A DNA stretch of 64,000 nucleotides from Propioniciclava tarda (GCF_900182665.1 NZ_FXTL01000002.1:186001-250000), one strand, 5' to 3'. Counted from the stretch's first letter, positions 16,650-24,856 are shown. Translations and numbers: made by a program. Notes: generated by a model not told the origin, from the sequence alone.

Positions 16650-17108
16650 ATGGTCTCCCAACGCGAACGCCGCGCCGATCCTTACCCGTCGACCCGGGAG
16701 ATCCCCGCGGCGGTCTTCGCAGGGTCACTGCTGGCCCTCGTTCTCGGCGTCCAACTCGGACGCGGCCTGGCAAACCTGGCCGCTGGTGCCGGGTGGGCGT
16801 GGCCCGTCCCGACGTTGCTGTTCAGCAGCGCGATCGGCGTCCTTCAAGGCGACGCGGGCGCCGGCCTCGACCACGTCGCCCCGCTCGCCTCACCGGACGC
16901 GCTGATCGCGTGGGTGTTCGCGGTCGAGCTGATCGCGATGGCTGCCTACCTCGCGCTGATCTGGCTGTGCCTTCACCGATGGGGTCCGAACCGCACCCTC
17001 GGAGTCGCGTCCGTGGATGAAGCCCGCCGACTGCTCGGCCGCCAACGGCTGTACACCGCACAGAGGGTCATCCGTCCCGACATCTACGGCGGGAAGGTGA
17101 GGCCATGA
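16650..17108 (+). CDS. Membrane protein of a conjugative element, coupling-protein N-terminal type
   Basis: This 152-aa protein follows the ArdC-like gene by 4 bp. It has two or three hydrophobic spans (AAVFAGSLLALVLGVQLG; LIAWVFAVELIAMAAYLALIW) followed by a basic tail ending DEARRLLGRQRLYTAQRVIRPDIYG. That tail pattern (ARRxLG ... VRPDxYG) resembles the membrane region that precedes VirD4/TraG-type coupling ATPases in actinobacterial ICEs. The family call rests on memory of such sequences. The stop overlaps the next start (ATGA), which also reads coupling-protein-like before breaking off. Confidence 0.5.
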   Translation: MVSQRERRADPYPSTREIPAAVFAGSLLALVLGVQLGRGLANLAAGAGWAWPVPTLLFSSAIGVLQGDAGAGLDHVAPLASPDALIAWVFAVELIAMAAYLALIWLCLHRWGPNRTLGVASVDEARRLLGRQRLYTAQRVIRPDIYGGKVRP

Positions 17109-17218
17109 AGCGGCGTGATCCCTGCCAGGTCGGTTGGCCGATCGGCCACGCCGAGGAACCCCGCGGAGCCTGTTCGAACGCACGTTGTAGAGCAGGCTCG
17201 ACAGTCCACCGGTCATAA
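17105..17218 (+). pseudogene. Truncated start of a VirD4/TraG-type coupling ATPase
   Basis: This 37-codon frame is coupled to the preceding gene by ATGA. Its first 20 or so residues (DPCQVGWPIGHAEEPRG) resemble the segment just ahead of the Walker A region in actinobacterial VirD4/TraG-like proteins. At about 17165-17180 the sequence becomes galactanase DNA read on the other strand, and the frame ends shortly after. This is the junction where the conjugative element was cut and joined to chromosomal DNA. Confidence 0.45.
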
Positions 17219-17973
17219 ACGGGTAGTACGAGACGCCGATGATGTCGAACGGCACGCAGTACTGGACGAAGTTGTCGAACCACCACCGTGTCCAGGAGGC
17301 GCTGTCGCCCGGGTGGATGTGGATCATGATCTGGATGCCGCGGGTCCCGGCACCCTGCTTGGCGCCCACGACACCTGCGTTCACCAAGCTGGTGAAGTCG
17401 GGCCAGTTCAGGCCGGTAGGCCCGCGGTAGATGGCACCGACAGGCACGAGGAAGCCGTACGTGATCTCGTTACCGATCTGAATGATGTCGACGGGCGTGC
17501 CCTGGGCAGCGAAGGCGGCGACGAGGTCGCGGGTGTACGCCCGTGTCCTGCATCTCGGGGAGCGTCGTCGGCCACCCGGCGGGGGGCTCTGGTGGCCTGG
17601 GTCGGCCCAGAAGTCCGAGTAGTGCGGGTCGAGCATGATCTTCATGCCTGCCGCCTTCGCGCGGCGTCCGACCGCCAGCGCTCGCTCGAGGTTCGTGTAG
17701 CCAGTCGGCGGATTGACCCAGACCCGGATCCGCATCCGCATCGTGTTCGCCCCGGCGCGGACGAGAATCTGCTCGGCAGGCCCGCCGGCGTCCGGTGAGG
17801 TCTGACCAGCGGACGCCTGCCTCCTCCAGTTGGGGGAGGAACGTCATGTCGGCCCCCCGAATGGCCAGCGACCGTGACGGCGGTGCTGCCTCGGCGGCCG
17901 TGGCTTCGACGATCGACGTGGCGACGACGGACGCCGCCCCTGCCACAACGGTTCTTCTGCTGATCGCGTTCAT
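17168..17973 (-). pseudogene. GH53 endo-beta-1,4-galactanase, frameshifted and truncated
   Basis: It starts at ATG 17973 with a Tat-like signal (SRRTVVAGAASVVATSIVEA). Then SLAIRGADMTFLPQLEEAGV marks the GH53 N-terminus. The frame breaks near 17800 and resumes as ILVRAGANTMRMRIRVWVNP and MKIMLDPHYSDFWADPG. It breaks and recovers again around 17580-17540 (GWPTTLPEMQDT in the other frame). It then continues with the acid/base motif IQIGNEITYGF and WWFDNFVQYCVPFDIIGVSY. It ends at about 17170, where conjugative-element sequence begins, so the second catalytic Glu region is missing. It once hydrolysed secreted arabinogalactan-type substrates and is now dead. Confidence 0.85.
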
Positions 17974-18045
17974 CCTGGTCCCATCCCAACGCGGTGTCTG
18001 AGTGACGGATGGGCCACGGCCCCGCGGCGGTCAATGGTCGATCTA

Positions 18046-18381
18046 TCAGCCCTCGTCAGGATCGGTGTCGTCCATGAAGACACTGGACGCCACGAGGTGC
18101 AGGAGGGCCTTCATCAGCCGCTCGTGCACGGTGAGCGCGTCGAAGATCGCGTCCTCTGAGAGCACACGGGGCGTGACCTCGGCGCCGAACTGGGCTATCA
18201 ACTCGTCGCGCTCGTCCAGCCACGAATCGGCGTAGGCGTCCGACAGGTCACGGGCTCGCTGGGCGGCGGCCCGGAGCTCAGGCAACTGCGCCCTGAGGGC
18301 AGCGTTGTCGGCGTCCACGGCGTCGAGGAGGCGCGCAAGGGTGTCCATCGAAGGGGAGAGGCGGGGTTCGGCGGCAGTCAT
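18046..18381 (-). CDS. Hypothetical acidic helical protein
   Basis: This is a 111-aa protein from ATG 18381; a longer frame exists but is Arg/Trp-rich shadow sequence. It is predicted almost entirely helical: MDTLARLLDAVDADNAALR, then an ARDLSDAYADSWLDERDELI stretch, ending in an acidic tail (MDDTDPDEG). No family is recognised. It is the first apparently intact chromosomal gene after the decayed region and is followed by a DMT transporter gene on the same strand 52 bp away. Confidence 0.6.
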   Translation of the reverse strand: MTAAEPRLSPSMDTLARLLDAVDADNAALRAQLPELRAAAQRARDLSDAYADSWLDERDELIAQFGAEVTPRVLSEDAIFDALTVHERLMKALLHLVASSVFMDDTDPDEG

Positions 18382-18433
18382 GACTCGACTGTACCGAGTG
18401 GCCACAGGGACGCCCCGAGCGCCGGGCACGTTG

Positions 18434-19345
18434 CTAACTCGCCGCCTTCGGCGTCCACGACGACGCCACCACCGCGCCCAGCAGCAGCGCTCCGCCGACC
18501 CAACCCAAGACACCGAGGCGCTCACCGAACGCCGCGACCGCGATCAAGGTGCTCGTGACGGGCTCCAAGAGGGCGAACAGCGCGGCAACGGGCGCGGACG
18601 CGCGCAGCAGCCCGGTGAAGTAGAGGCCGTACGGCGCGGCCGTGCAGAGCAGCCCCAGCACCACCAACCAGCCCACCAGTGGCCCGGACCACTGGATGCT
18701 CGGACCCGGAGCGATCAGCAGCACCACCACCATTACCGCTCCGGCAAGGACGAACGCCACCCCGGTTCCGGTGATGTGGTCGCTGCCGGGCACGGCGTCC
18801 GCGTTGATCAACGTGATCGCAGCGAAGGCGACCCCCGATCCCAAGGCGAGCCCCACGACCGTCCAGACGCCCTCGCCGCCCTCGGGGCGTCCGACCAACA
18901 GCCCCAGCCCGACGAGCGCCAGGGCGAGGATCGCGACCGATCTCGCCTCCAGCCGACGCCGCTGTACCGCATGGACGATCGTCACGAACACCGGAGCCGA
19001 GCCGAGGGCCACGAGCGTCGCGATGCTCAACGAGCCGGCAGCCACCGCGGCGAAGTACGTCGTCTGATACGCGATCGTGAGCAACGCCATCGCGACGACG
19101 TGCCGGACGGCTCGTCGCCCCCGCAGCCACGGACGCCGCAGCAGCCAAGCGGCCAACACCAGCGCGACCCCGCCGATCAGGGCGCGTCCCGCCGCGACCT
19201 CCAGTGACGACAGCTGCCCGGACGCCGCCACCATGCGTCCGGCCGCACCCGCCCCACCCCACAGGACGCCGGCGCCCGCCAGCAGCGGGGCCCCCGACGC
19301 CAGCAGGGACGCGCCCTGGCGCGCGATGGTGTCGGGCTGGGTCAC
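18434..19345 (-). CDS. EamA/DMT-superfamily exporter
   Basis: This is a 303-aa inner-membrane protein with about ten hydrophobic helices in two EamA repeats. The first repeat contains LLAGAGVLWGGAGAAGRMVA and AYQTTYFAAVAAGSLSIATL. The second contains VVLGLLCTAAPYGLYFTGLL and ALFALLEPVTSTLIA, the typical LEP motif. DMT/RhaT-type members export amino acids or other metabolites; the substrate cannot be told. GTG 19345 is preceded by GGAAGG seven bases upstream, and the frame upstream of it is non-coding. It is divergent from the lactonase-like gene, with a shared upstream region of about 100 bp. Confidence 0.85.
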   Translation of the reverse strand: MTQPDTIARQGASLLASGAPLLAGAGVLWGGAGAAGRMVAASGQLSSLEVAAGRALIGGVALVLAAWLLRRPWLRGRRAVRHVVAMALLTIAYQTTYFAAVAAGSLSIATLVALGSAPVFVTIVHAVQRRRLEARSVAILALALVGLGLLVGRPEGGEGVWTVVGLALGSGVAFAAITLINADAVPGSDHITGTGVAFVLAGAVMVVVLLIAPGPSIQWSGPLVGWLVVLGLLCTAAPYGLYFTGLLRASAPVAALFALLEPVTSTLIAVAAFGERLGVLGWVGGALLLGAVVASSWTPKAAS

Positions 19346-19451
19346 GGGTTGGCCTTCCAGGGATCGATGGAGCCGGATGCGTCTGGCTGACCCTAGCGAC
19401 CCCGGACCGCGCCGCCGCGGCCGACCACGCGCTGAGCCATAGGCTGTGGTC

Positions 19452-20477
19452 ATGGATCCGCTTCTCGTGCTCGTGGCCAACTCCGGTGACTCCACGATCG
19501 GCGCCTTCCGGCTCGACGGTGACCGGCTGACCGCGTTGGGCGTGTCGGAGCTGCCCGGCGCGTGCTCCACCTTCGCGGTCGACGCAGCGCGGAGTCTCGT
19601 CTACGCGTCCGTGAAGGCGCCCGAGCCCGCCATCGTGACCTTGGCCCTGGACCGCGCGTTGGGCTCGTTGACAGAGATCGGACGTCGCCGCTGCGGAGGC
19701 GCCATGGTCTACCTCACGCTGGCCGCGGAGGGCGGGCTGCTGCTAGGGGCCTCGTACCACAGTGAAGTCGGCGCGGTCTGGCCGGTCGCCGACGGGGTGG
19801 TGGGGGAGCACTCCGCCGAGATCGCCTTTCCCCAGTTGCACAGCGTCATCGCGCCGCGCGACAGCCGGCACGCCTACGTCGCGTCGCTGGGCGACGACCT
19901 GATCGCCCAGTACGAGCTGGACGCCGCCGGTCACCTCACCCCGGTGGACCCGCCCAGCGTGGCGGCTCCGGCCGGCAGCGGCCCGAGGCACATCGTGCTG
20001 TCCGAGGACGAGCGCTCGCTCTACCTGCTGACCGAATTCTCGGGCGAGGTCATCCGCTTCGACCGCGCCGCCGACGGACGCCTCACGCCGGCCGAGTCGG
20101 TCAGCATCGTCGACCCCGACGCCGGACTGAAGCACTCACGCTTCGGTGCTGATCCGCGCGCTGAGCACCTGATCTGGGGAGCCGACCTGCACCTCGCCCA
20201 GGGCGGACGCATCCTCTTGGCGTCCGAACGCACCGCCAGCACGATCGGTTCCGTGACCGTCGACGCCGATGGACGCCTCGGGCAGTTCGTGGGCGTTCAG
20301 CAGGTGCCGACCCAGCCCCGCGGCTTCACCGTGACCCCCGACGGCGCGCACTGCATCGCCGCCGGCGAGCGATCCACCGAGGTCGTCGTCTACTCGATTT
20401 CGGCGGGCGGTGACCTGACACCGGTGGGGAAGTCCACGGGCGGCAACGGCGCCAACTGGGTGCGCGTCGTCTCCTGA
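19452..20477 (+). CDS. Lactonase-family beta-propeller protein (6-phosphogluconolactonase-like)
   Basis: This 341-aa seven-bladed propeller of the YbhE/Pgl family has repeated blade endings such as RSLVYASVKAPE, RHAYVASLGDDLIAQYELD and RSLYLLTEFSGEVIRFDRA. Conserved family features include LHSVIAPRDSRHAYV and QPRGFTVTPDGAHCIAAGE. Members hydrolyse 6-phosphogluconolactone or related lactones, but many are uncharacterised, so the exact substrate is open. ATG 19452 is preferred; a GTG two codons earlier is possible. It stands alone between the DMT exporter and a PAS protein. Confidence 0.8.
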   Translation: MDPLLVLVANSGDSTIGAFRLDGDRLTALGVSELPGACSTFAVDAARSLVYASVKAPEPAIVTLALDRALGSLTEIGRRRCGGAMVYLTLAAEGGLLLGASYHSEVGAVWPVADGVVGEHSAEIAFPQLHSVIAPRDSRHAYVASLGDDLIAQYELDAAGHLTPVDPPSVAAPAGSGPRHIVLSEDERSLYLLTEFSGEVIRFDRAADGRLTPAESVSIVDPDAGLKHSRFGADPRAEHLIWGADLHLAQGGRILLASERTASTIGSVTVDADGRLGQFVGVQQVPTQPRGFTVTPDGAHCIAAGERSTEVVVYSISAGGDLTPVGKSTGGNGANWVRVVS

Positions 20478-20526
20478 CGCTGGACGTCCGCTTGCCGAGC
20501 CCGACCGGCCAGGCTAGGACTACTCC

Positions 20527-20904
20527 ATGACGGATCTCGCGACCTTCACCGCCGCCGCCCTCGACCAGGCCGGCGACGGCGTCATCGCCATCGACCGCGA
20601 CGGAATCATCCGCGTGTGGAGCAAGGCCTGCGAGGCCATGTTCGGCCATACCGCTGCCGAGGCGATCGGTCAGGACGTCAAGATCATCATCCCGCCGCGC
20701 CTGGCCGAGGCCCACGATCGGGGGTTCTTCGGCGCCATGGAGCGCGGTCACCTCGCCTCCGACGGTCGCCCGCGTCGCACCAAGGGCGTCCGCAAGGACG
20801 GCTCCAACGTCTACGTCACGATGACGTTCGCGATGATCGTGGACGCCGACGGCGCGGCCATCGGCTCGGTCGCGGTCGCCCGCGAGGACGTCAGAGAGGG
20901 CTGA
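20527..20904 (+). CDS. Single PAS-domain sensor protein
   Basis: This 125-aa protein consists of one PAS fold: ALDQAGDGVIAIDRDGIIRV at the start, WSKACEAMFGHTAAEAIGQ, then a KDGSNVYVTMTFAMI core strand and IGSVAVARED as the PAC segment. No kinase, GGDEF or HTH output domain is attached. It may therefore act as a small ligand-binding protein that signals through a partner. Its 3' end overlaps that of the convergent TetR gene by 14 bp. Confidence 0.8.
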   Translation: MTDLATFTAAALDQAGDGVIAIDRDGIIRVWSKACEAMFGHTAAEAIGQDVKIIIPPRLAEAHDRGFFGAMERGHLASDGRPRRTKGVRKDGSNVYVTMTFAMIVDADGAAIGSVAVAREDVREG

Positions 20905-21451
20905 ACCGCGCCTTCACCCCGTCCACCAGCAGTTGGACGCCGACGGCGAACGTCTGCTCGGTGGCCGTCGGGCCACGGTCGGGATCCGGTTGCCCGAAGC
21001 GCTCCCAGTCGGCGCGGGCCTGCTCCTCGGCGACGTGGCCCAGGACGAAGTGCAGCAGAGCGGACGCCGCGGCGTCGGCGTCCGGGTGGCTGAGTCCGGC
21101 GGCGGAGAGCGCCGCGGTGGGAGCGGAGACCGCGTCGAGCTCCGAGATGCCCATGGCCCGAGCCGAGGCCACGAGGTCGGCCGAGTCGCGATGCGCCAGC
21201 AGGACCTCTCGGAGGTTCCACGCCCAGCCTGACAAGGCAGAGCGCCAGTCGCCCTGCACCGGGCGGACGTCCGCCAGGATCCGATCCGAGACCCACGCCA
21301 GCAACGTCTGCTTGTTCGGGACGTGGTAGTAAAGCGCCCCCGCCCGGACGCCGAGCGCGTCCCCGAGCCGGCGCATGGTCAGGTCGGTCAGGCCGAACTC
21401 GTCCAGGATGACGCAGGCGGCGTCCACCACCTCGTCACGGTTCAGGGCCAC
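20891..21451 (-). CDS. TetR-family transcriptional regulator
   Basis: This 186-aa protein has an N-terminal TetR HTH (LNRDEVVDAACVILDEFGL, LTMRRLGDALGVRAGALYYHV, followed by NKQTLL). The C-terminal domain resembles the TetR_C class of TetR itself (WRSALSGWAWNLREVLL, ALLHFVLGHVAEEQ). GTG 21449-21451 is chosen because HTH homology begins at once. It is divergent from the Gfo/Idh/MocA oxidoreductase gene with a 61-bp gap, making that gene its likely target. I see no clear palindrome in the gap. Confidence 0.9.
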   Translation of the reverse strand: MALNRDEVVDAACVILDEFGLTDLTMRRLGDALGVRAGALYYHVPNKQTLLAWVSDRILADVRPVQGDWRSALSGWAWNLREVLLAHRDSADLVASARAMGISELDAVSAPTAALSAAGLSHPDADAAASALLHFVLGHVAEEQARADWERFGQPDPDRGPTATEQTFAVGVQLLVDGVKARFSPL

Positions 21452-21512
21452 GGACCGAACACTACCGAGCCACGCTGGACCCAGTGCCCAGCTGCAGAGC
21501 CATACTGGGGCG

Positions 21513-22547
21513 ATGAGCCTGCCGTCCGCCTTGCCGTCGTCCCGAGTCCCCGATCCCCGGGATGCCCCTCCGCTGCGCTGGGGCATCCTGGCCACGGGAG
21601 GGATCGCGCGGGCCTTCGCGGAGGCCCTCCGGCTGCACACCCGGCAGGTCGTGCTGGCCTGCGGCTCACGCACCCAGGACGCCGCCGACCGGTTCGCGGC
21701 CGCCGTGGGTGCCGAGCGGGCCTACGGCTCGTACGAGGCGCTGGTCGCCGACCCTGACGTGGACGCGATCTATGTTGCGTCCCCGCACTCGCATCACGCC
21801 GAGCATGCCTTGTTGGCCATCGCGGCGGGCAAGCCGGTTCTGGTCGAGAAGAGCTTCACCCGGACCGCGGCCGAGGCGCACGCCGTCGTGGACGCCGCCC
21901 GCGCCGCCGGTGTCTTGGCGATGGAAGCCATGTGGACCCGCTTCCAGCCGGGCGCCGACATCATCCGCCAGCTGCTGGCCGACGGCGTCTTGGGTGAGCT
22001 TGAGACCGTGATCGCCGACCACGGCCAGGCGTTCGCCTTCGATCCGACCCACCGCCTCTACGCGCCTGAGCTAGCGGGTGGTGCGCTCCTGGACCTGGGG
22101 ATCTATCCGCTGTCGTTCGCCTTCTTCGCCCTCGGACGCCCCGGCCGCGTCACCACGGTCGGATCGCTCGCGCCCACCGGAGTCGATCGCCAGCTCTCGC
22201 TCATCCTCGATGGCTTCGCGGCCGCGCCCAACGCGCAGGCGCTACTCAACACGACCCTCGCGGCGAAGACGCCGACGACGGCGTCCATCAGTGGATCGGA
22301 GGCGCGCGTCGAGCTGCCCGGACCCTTCTACATCCCGCAGCCCGTGACCCTGATCGGACGCGACGGCGTCCAACTGACGTCGGCCCAGCCGACGATCCCG
22401 GCCCATCAGGGCCTGTGCTACCAGGCGGCCCACTGTGCGACGTTGGCGAAGGAGGGACGCCTCGAGTCACCGCTGCTGCCGCTGGACGAGACGCTGGCCA
22501 TCATGGAGACGATGGACCTCATCCGGACGCAGCTCCACGCGTCCTAG
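21513..22547 (+). CDS. Gfo/Idh/MocA-family NAD(P)-dependent oxidoreductase
   Basis: This is a 344-aa protein with an N-terminal Rossmann domain (LRWGILATGGIARAFAEAL), the VDAIYVASPHSHHAEH strand and the EKSFTR motif (GKPVLVEKSFTRT) that carries the conserved lysine. The C-terminal dimerisation sheet contains GGALLDLGIYPLSFAFFALG, typical of the dihydrodiol-dehydrogenase-like branch. It probably oxidises a sugar or sugar-like alcohol; the substrate is unknown. Start ATG 21513 follows GGGGCG. It is probably controlled by the divergent TetR protein. Confidence 0.85.
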   Translation: MSLPSALPSSRVPDPRDAPPLRWGILATGGIARAFAEALRLHTRQVVLACGSRTQDAADRFAAAVGAERAYGSYEALVADPDVDAIYVASPHSHHAEHALLAIAAGKPVLVEKSFTRTAAEAHAVVDAARAAGVLAMEAMWTRFQPGADIIRQLLADGVLGELETVIADHGQAFAFDPTHRLYAPELAGGALLDLGIYPLSFAFFALGRPGRVTTVGSLAPTGVDRQLSLILDGFAAAPNAQALLNTTLAAKTPTTASISGSEARVELPGPFYIPQPVTLIGRDGVQLTSAQPTIPAHQGLCYQAAHCATLAKEGRLESPLLPLDETLAIMETMDLIRTQLHAS

Positions 22548-22590
22548 GCAACCCTGATCGGCCGCTCCCGCTGGCCGAGTTGAATCCGAT

Positions 22591-22678
22591 GGCTGAGCCT
22601 GTCGAAGCCCTGGTTGGTGCCGCTGGCTGAGCCTGTCGAAGCCCTCGTTGGTGCCGCTGGCTGAGCCTGTCGAAGCCC
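22591..22678 (+). repeat. Three tandem 34-bp repeats carrying GGCTGAGCCTGTCGAAGCCC
   Basis: The 20-mer GGCTGAGCCTGTCGAAGCCC occurs at 22591, 22625 and 22659, exactly 34 bp apart. The spacer TGGTTGGTGCCGCT/TCGTTGGTGCCGCT is nearly identical. The array fills most of the gap between the 3' ends of the convergent Gfo/Idh and PAC2 genes. The core CTTCGACAGGCTCAG on the other strand is a common extragenic motif of the REP type in many bacterial genomes. Confidence 0.85.
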
Positions 22679-22727
22679 AGGAGGTGTCGCCTCGACGAGC
22701 CAATCCGCCAAGGGGACAACTGCCTGC

Positions 22728-23669
22728 CTAGAAGGACGGGCCGCTCGGCGTCCCATCAGTGGGGTCGCCGGGGGAGTCCGTGCCGAGGGTCTTGAGGAAC
22801 TCCTCTGCGGCCTCGCCGATCTCATCAGCGCTGGGAATGGCTTCCTCCGCCTGGGCGGCGAGTTCGCGCTGGCGATGGAACTCGTCGTAGGCGCGCTCCA
22901 ACTGCTCGACGTGCTCGCCCAACTCCTCCGACTGCGAGACCTGATGGCCGATCTGCGCCCGGACGACCCCCGCGGCGACGGCCAGCGTGATCGTCGGGAT
23001 CTGCAGCGCTCCCACCTCCCGCAACGCGTCGATGAGTGCGATGGGGGCATCCGGGAAGTCGTGGTCGGCCAGGTAGTGCGGCACGTGGGCGGTCAGCCCG
23101 ATGATGTCGTGCCCGGCCTCTCCCAGCCGCGTCGACAGCATCGCCGGGAAGGATGCGCTCATCATGATCGTGCCGAACATGGGCCGGTTGTCGACGAGCA
23201 ACTCCGAACTGGAAGCCCAGCGAGAGATCGCCACCGGACGCGTGTGCGGCGCGGGCATCGGCATCGACTGTGCGAACACCGTCAACTCGACCTCGTGGCG
23301 TTCGACGATGTCGCGCACGGCCGCGGCCACCCGCTCCCACTGCAGGCCGGGCTCGGGGCCGACCAGCAGCAGGAAGCTCTCGCCTGCGGCGTCCGTCACC
23401 TCGTGCAGGACCAGCGACGGCGCGCGGTACTGGGAGAAGTGGTCGGAGTTGAAGACGATGCTCGGCCGCTGCTCCCGGTAGGAGATGACCTGATCGGTGT
23501 CGAAGGCGCCGATGCGATGGTTGGTGAGGTTGTTGAGCATGTGATCGTCGAGGAGTCGCTGCGCGTGACCGGCGTCCGCGAAGGAGCCAAGGGTCACGAG
23601 CAGCACGCGCGCGCGGATCGTGCGCGCGTCGATGTGGCTGTCGTAGCTGAAGAGCGAAGGGTCGAGCAT
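22728..23669 (-). CDS. PAC2-family protein
   Basis: This 313-aa protein has the PAC2 (proteasome assembly chaperone-like) fold of actinobacteria. It contains VLLVTLGSFADAGHAQRLLDD at the start, FLLLVGPEPGLQWERV, and the conserved IGLTAHVPHYLA with a following helical segment. The C-terminal 80 residues are acidic helix and linker (EELGEHVEQLERAYDEFHRQ). Members are found in proteasome-bearing actinomycetes, but their biochemical role is not settled. Its stop lies just past the 34-bp repeat array. Confidence 0.85.
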   Translation of the reverse strand: MLDPSLFSYDSHIDARTIRARVLLVTLGSFADAGHAQRLLDDHMLNNLTNHRIGAFDTDQVISYREQRPSIVFNSDHFSQYRAPSLVLHEVTDAAGESFLLLVGPEPGLQWERVAAAVRDIVERHEVELTVFAQSMPMPAPHTRPVAISRWASSSELLVDNRPMFGTIMMSASFPAMLSTRLGEAGHDIIGLTAHVPHYLADHDFPDAPIALIDALREVGALQIPTITLAVAAGVVRAQIGHQVSQSEELGEHVEQLERAYDEFHRQRELAAQAEEAIPSADEIGEAAEEFLKTLGTDSPGDPTDGTPSGPSF

Positions 23670-23757
23670 GGTTCCTCCTGCACGCCGGCGACCGATGATG
23701 ATTCATCGTCCTCAACGCCAGGTCGGGCCCTGTTCATTCCTCGTCTGGCAAGGTGCC

Positions 23758-24177
23758 TCAGCTCACCACGGGGCGTCCCGCGGCCTGCCAGCTCGTGATC
23801 CCGCCGCCCAAGTGCTGGACCTTGGTGAAACCGGCCGCCTTCATCACGGCGAGGGCCTGGCCGGACCGGTTGCCCGAGCGGCAGTAGAGCGCGTAGGTGG
23901 CGTCCTTGGGCAGGCCGGAGATCTGCGTCTTGAAGTCGGACGCCTCGAAGTCAACATTGCGGGACCCGGCGAGGTGGCCGCTCGCGAACTCGGCCGGGGT
24001 GCGCACGTCGAGCAGGACGACGTCGGGCTGCGCGATCAGGGTGGCGAAGTCCGCCGCCGAGAGCGTCTCGTTGCCGCCCGGCGCTGCCGTGCCTGAGCCG
24101 GACTGCGGCGAACCGCTCGCGCAGCCTGCGAGCAGAAGGCCCACGAAGAACAGTGAAATCAGCCGGAGCAGTGCCAT
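23758..24177 (-). CDS. Rhodanese-domain lipoprotein
   Basis: This 139-aa protein has an N-terminal signal with lipobox LLLAGC (Cys at about residue 19) and a Ser/Gly-rich linker. A single rhodanese domain follows: VVLLDVRTPAEFASGHLAG, then the active-site loop YCRSGNRS with catalytic Cys. It is expected outside the membrane, anchored by lipid, handling sulfane sulfur. Just upstream of its start lies a near-palindrome of the CsoR/CstR operator type (24184-24199), which would fit persulfide- or copper-responsive control. It is divergent from a tiny membrane protein gene. Confidence 0.9.
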   Translation of the reverse strand: MALLRLISLFFVGLLLAGCASGSPQSGSGTAAPGGNETLSAADFATLIAQPDVVLLDVRTPAEFASGHLAGSRNVDFEASDFKTQISGLPKDATYALYCRSGNRSGQALAVMKAAGFTKVQHLGGGITSWQAAGRPVVS

Positions 24178-24183
24178 ACCAAA

Positions 24184-24199
24184 ATACTCCCAGGGGTAT
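24184..24199. promoter_or_regulatory. Candidate CsoR/CstR-type operator
   Basis: ATACTCCCAGGGGTAT is an imperfect inverted repeat (ATAC..CC / GG..GTAT). It resembles the ATACCC-N-GGGTAT operators bound by CsoR-family copper or persulfide sensors. It lies 6 bp before the rhodanese ATG and overlaps that gene's GGGAG ribosome site. It is 36 bp before the divergent small gene. CstR members regulate rhodaneses, which fits the neighbour. No CsoR gene is in the window. Confidence 0.45.
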
Positions 24200-24234
24200 C
24201 TGGGGTGCGCAAGCTCGATGGTTCAATGGTGGGC

Positions 24235-24378
24235 ATGCCACAGCAAGATCCCCGGACGCCGAACGGCAACGAGCCCACCAAGCACCCCGTCATCGCAGCG
24301 CTGGGGCTCGTCACGACCGGCGCGCTGGTCGCCGCGGTCGTGGCCGCACTGGCGAAGGGCCTCAGCTCGCTGAAGTAG
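24235..24378 (+). CDS. Small single-span membrane protein
   Basis: This 47-aa ORF begins MPQQDPRTPNGNEP and has one hydrophobic span (VIAALGLVTTGALVAAVVAAL) and a short basic end KGLSSLK. No family is recognised. The start is plausible (ATGGTGGGC spacing, weak RBS). It shares the regulatory gap with the rhodanese lipoprotein and ends 11 bp before the stop of the convergent YqeY gene. It could be a real small protein or chance; the clear span in an otherwise tight gap favours real. Confidence 0.5.
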   Translation: MPQQDPRTPNGNEPTKHPVIAALGLVTTGALVAAVVAALAKGLSSLK

Positions 24379-24388
24379 GCAAGGAGCG

Positions 24389-24856
24389 CTACGCCAGCGC
24401 CGCCTTGACCTTCGCGGCCACCGTGGCGCCGTCGGCGCGTCCGGCCGCCTCGGCGTTGACGGCCTTGATGACGAGACCCATCTGCCGCATGGTCGGCTTC
24501 TCGCCGCTGGCGGCCTCGGCGTCCGCCAGGGCCTTCGCGACGAGATCGTCCAGTTCGGCGTCGGTGAGCCGCGCGGGCAGGTAGGTCTGCAGCAGGGCCG
24601 CCTCCTCGAGCTCCTTGGCCGCCAACTCAGGGCGGTGGCCGGCGTTGTACGCCTCCGCGGAGTCCTTGCGCTTGTTGACCTCGCTCGTGAGCACCTTGAG
24701 CTCCTCGGCCTCCGACAGCTCCCGCGCCACCGGGCCGGCGACCTTCTCCAGGCGCAGGGCGGCGATCGCAGCGCGCAGCGTCACGACCTTGTCCCTCTCG
24801 CCGGCCTTCATCGCGGCCACCATGTCCGCGCTGATGCGGGTCTCGAGCGTTGTCAT
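24389..24856 (-). CDS. GatB/YqeY domain protein
   Basis: This 155-aa protein is a stand-alone YqeY. The N-terminal helices contain TTLETRISADMVAAMKAGER. The ELKVLTSEVNKRKDSAEAY core is followed by an EEAALLQTYLPARLTDAEL segment and the tail QMGLVIKAVNAEAAGRADG. It resembles the tRNA-binding tail domain of GatB, but the cellular role of the free form is not established. It is divergent from the RNA-ligase-like gene with a 37-bp gap. Confidence 0.9.
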   Translation of the reverse strand: MTTLETRISADMVAAMKAGERDKVVTLRAAIAALRLEKVAGPVARELSEAEELKVLTSEVNKRKDSAEAYNAGHRPELAAKELEEAALLQTYLPARLTDAELDDLVAKALADAEAASGEKPTMRQMGLVIKAVNAEAAGRADGATVAAKVKAALA

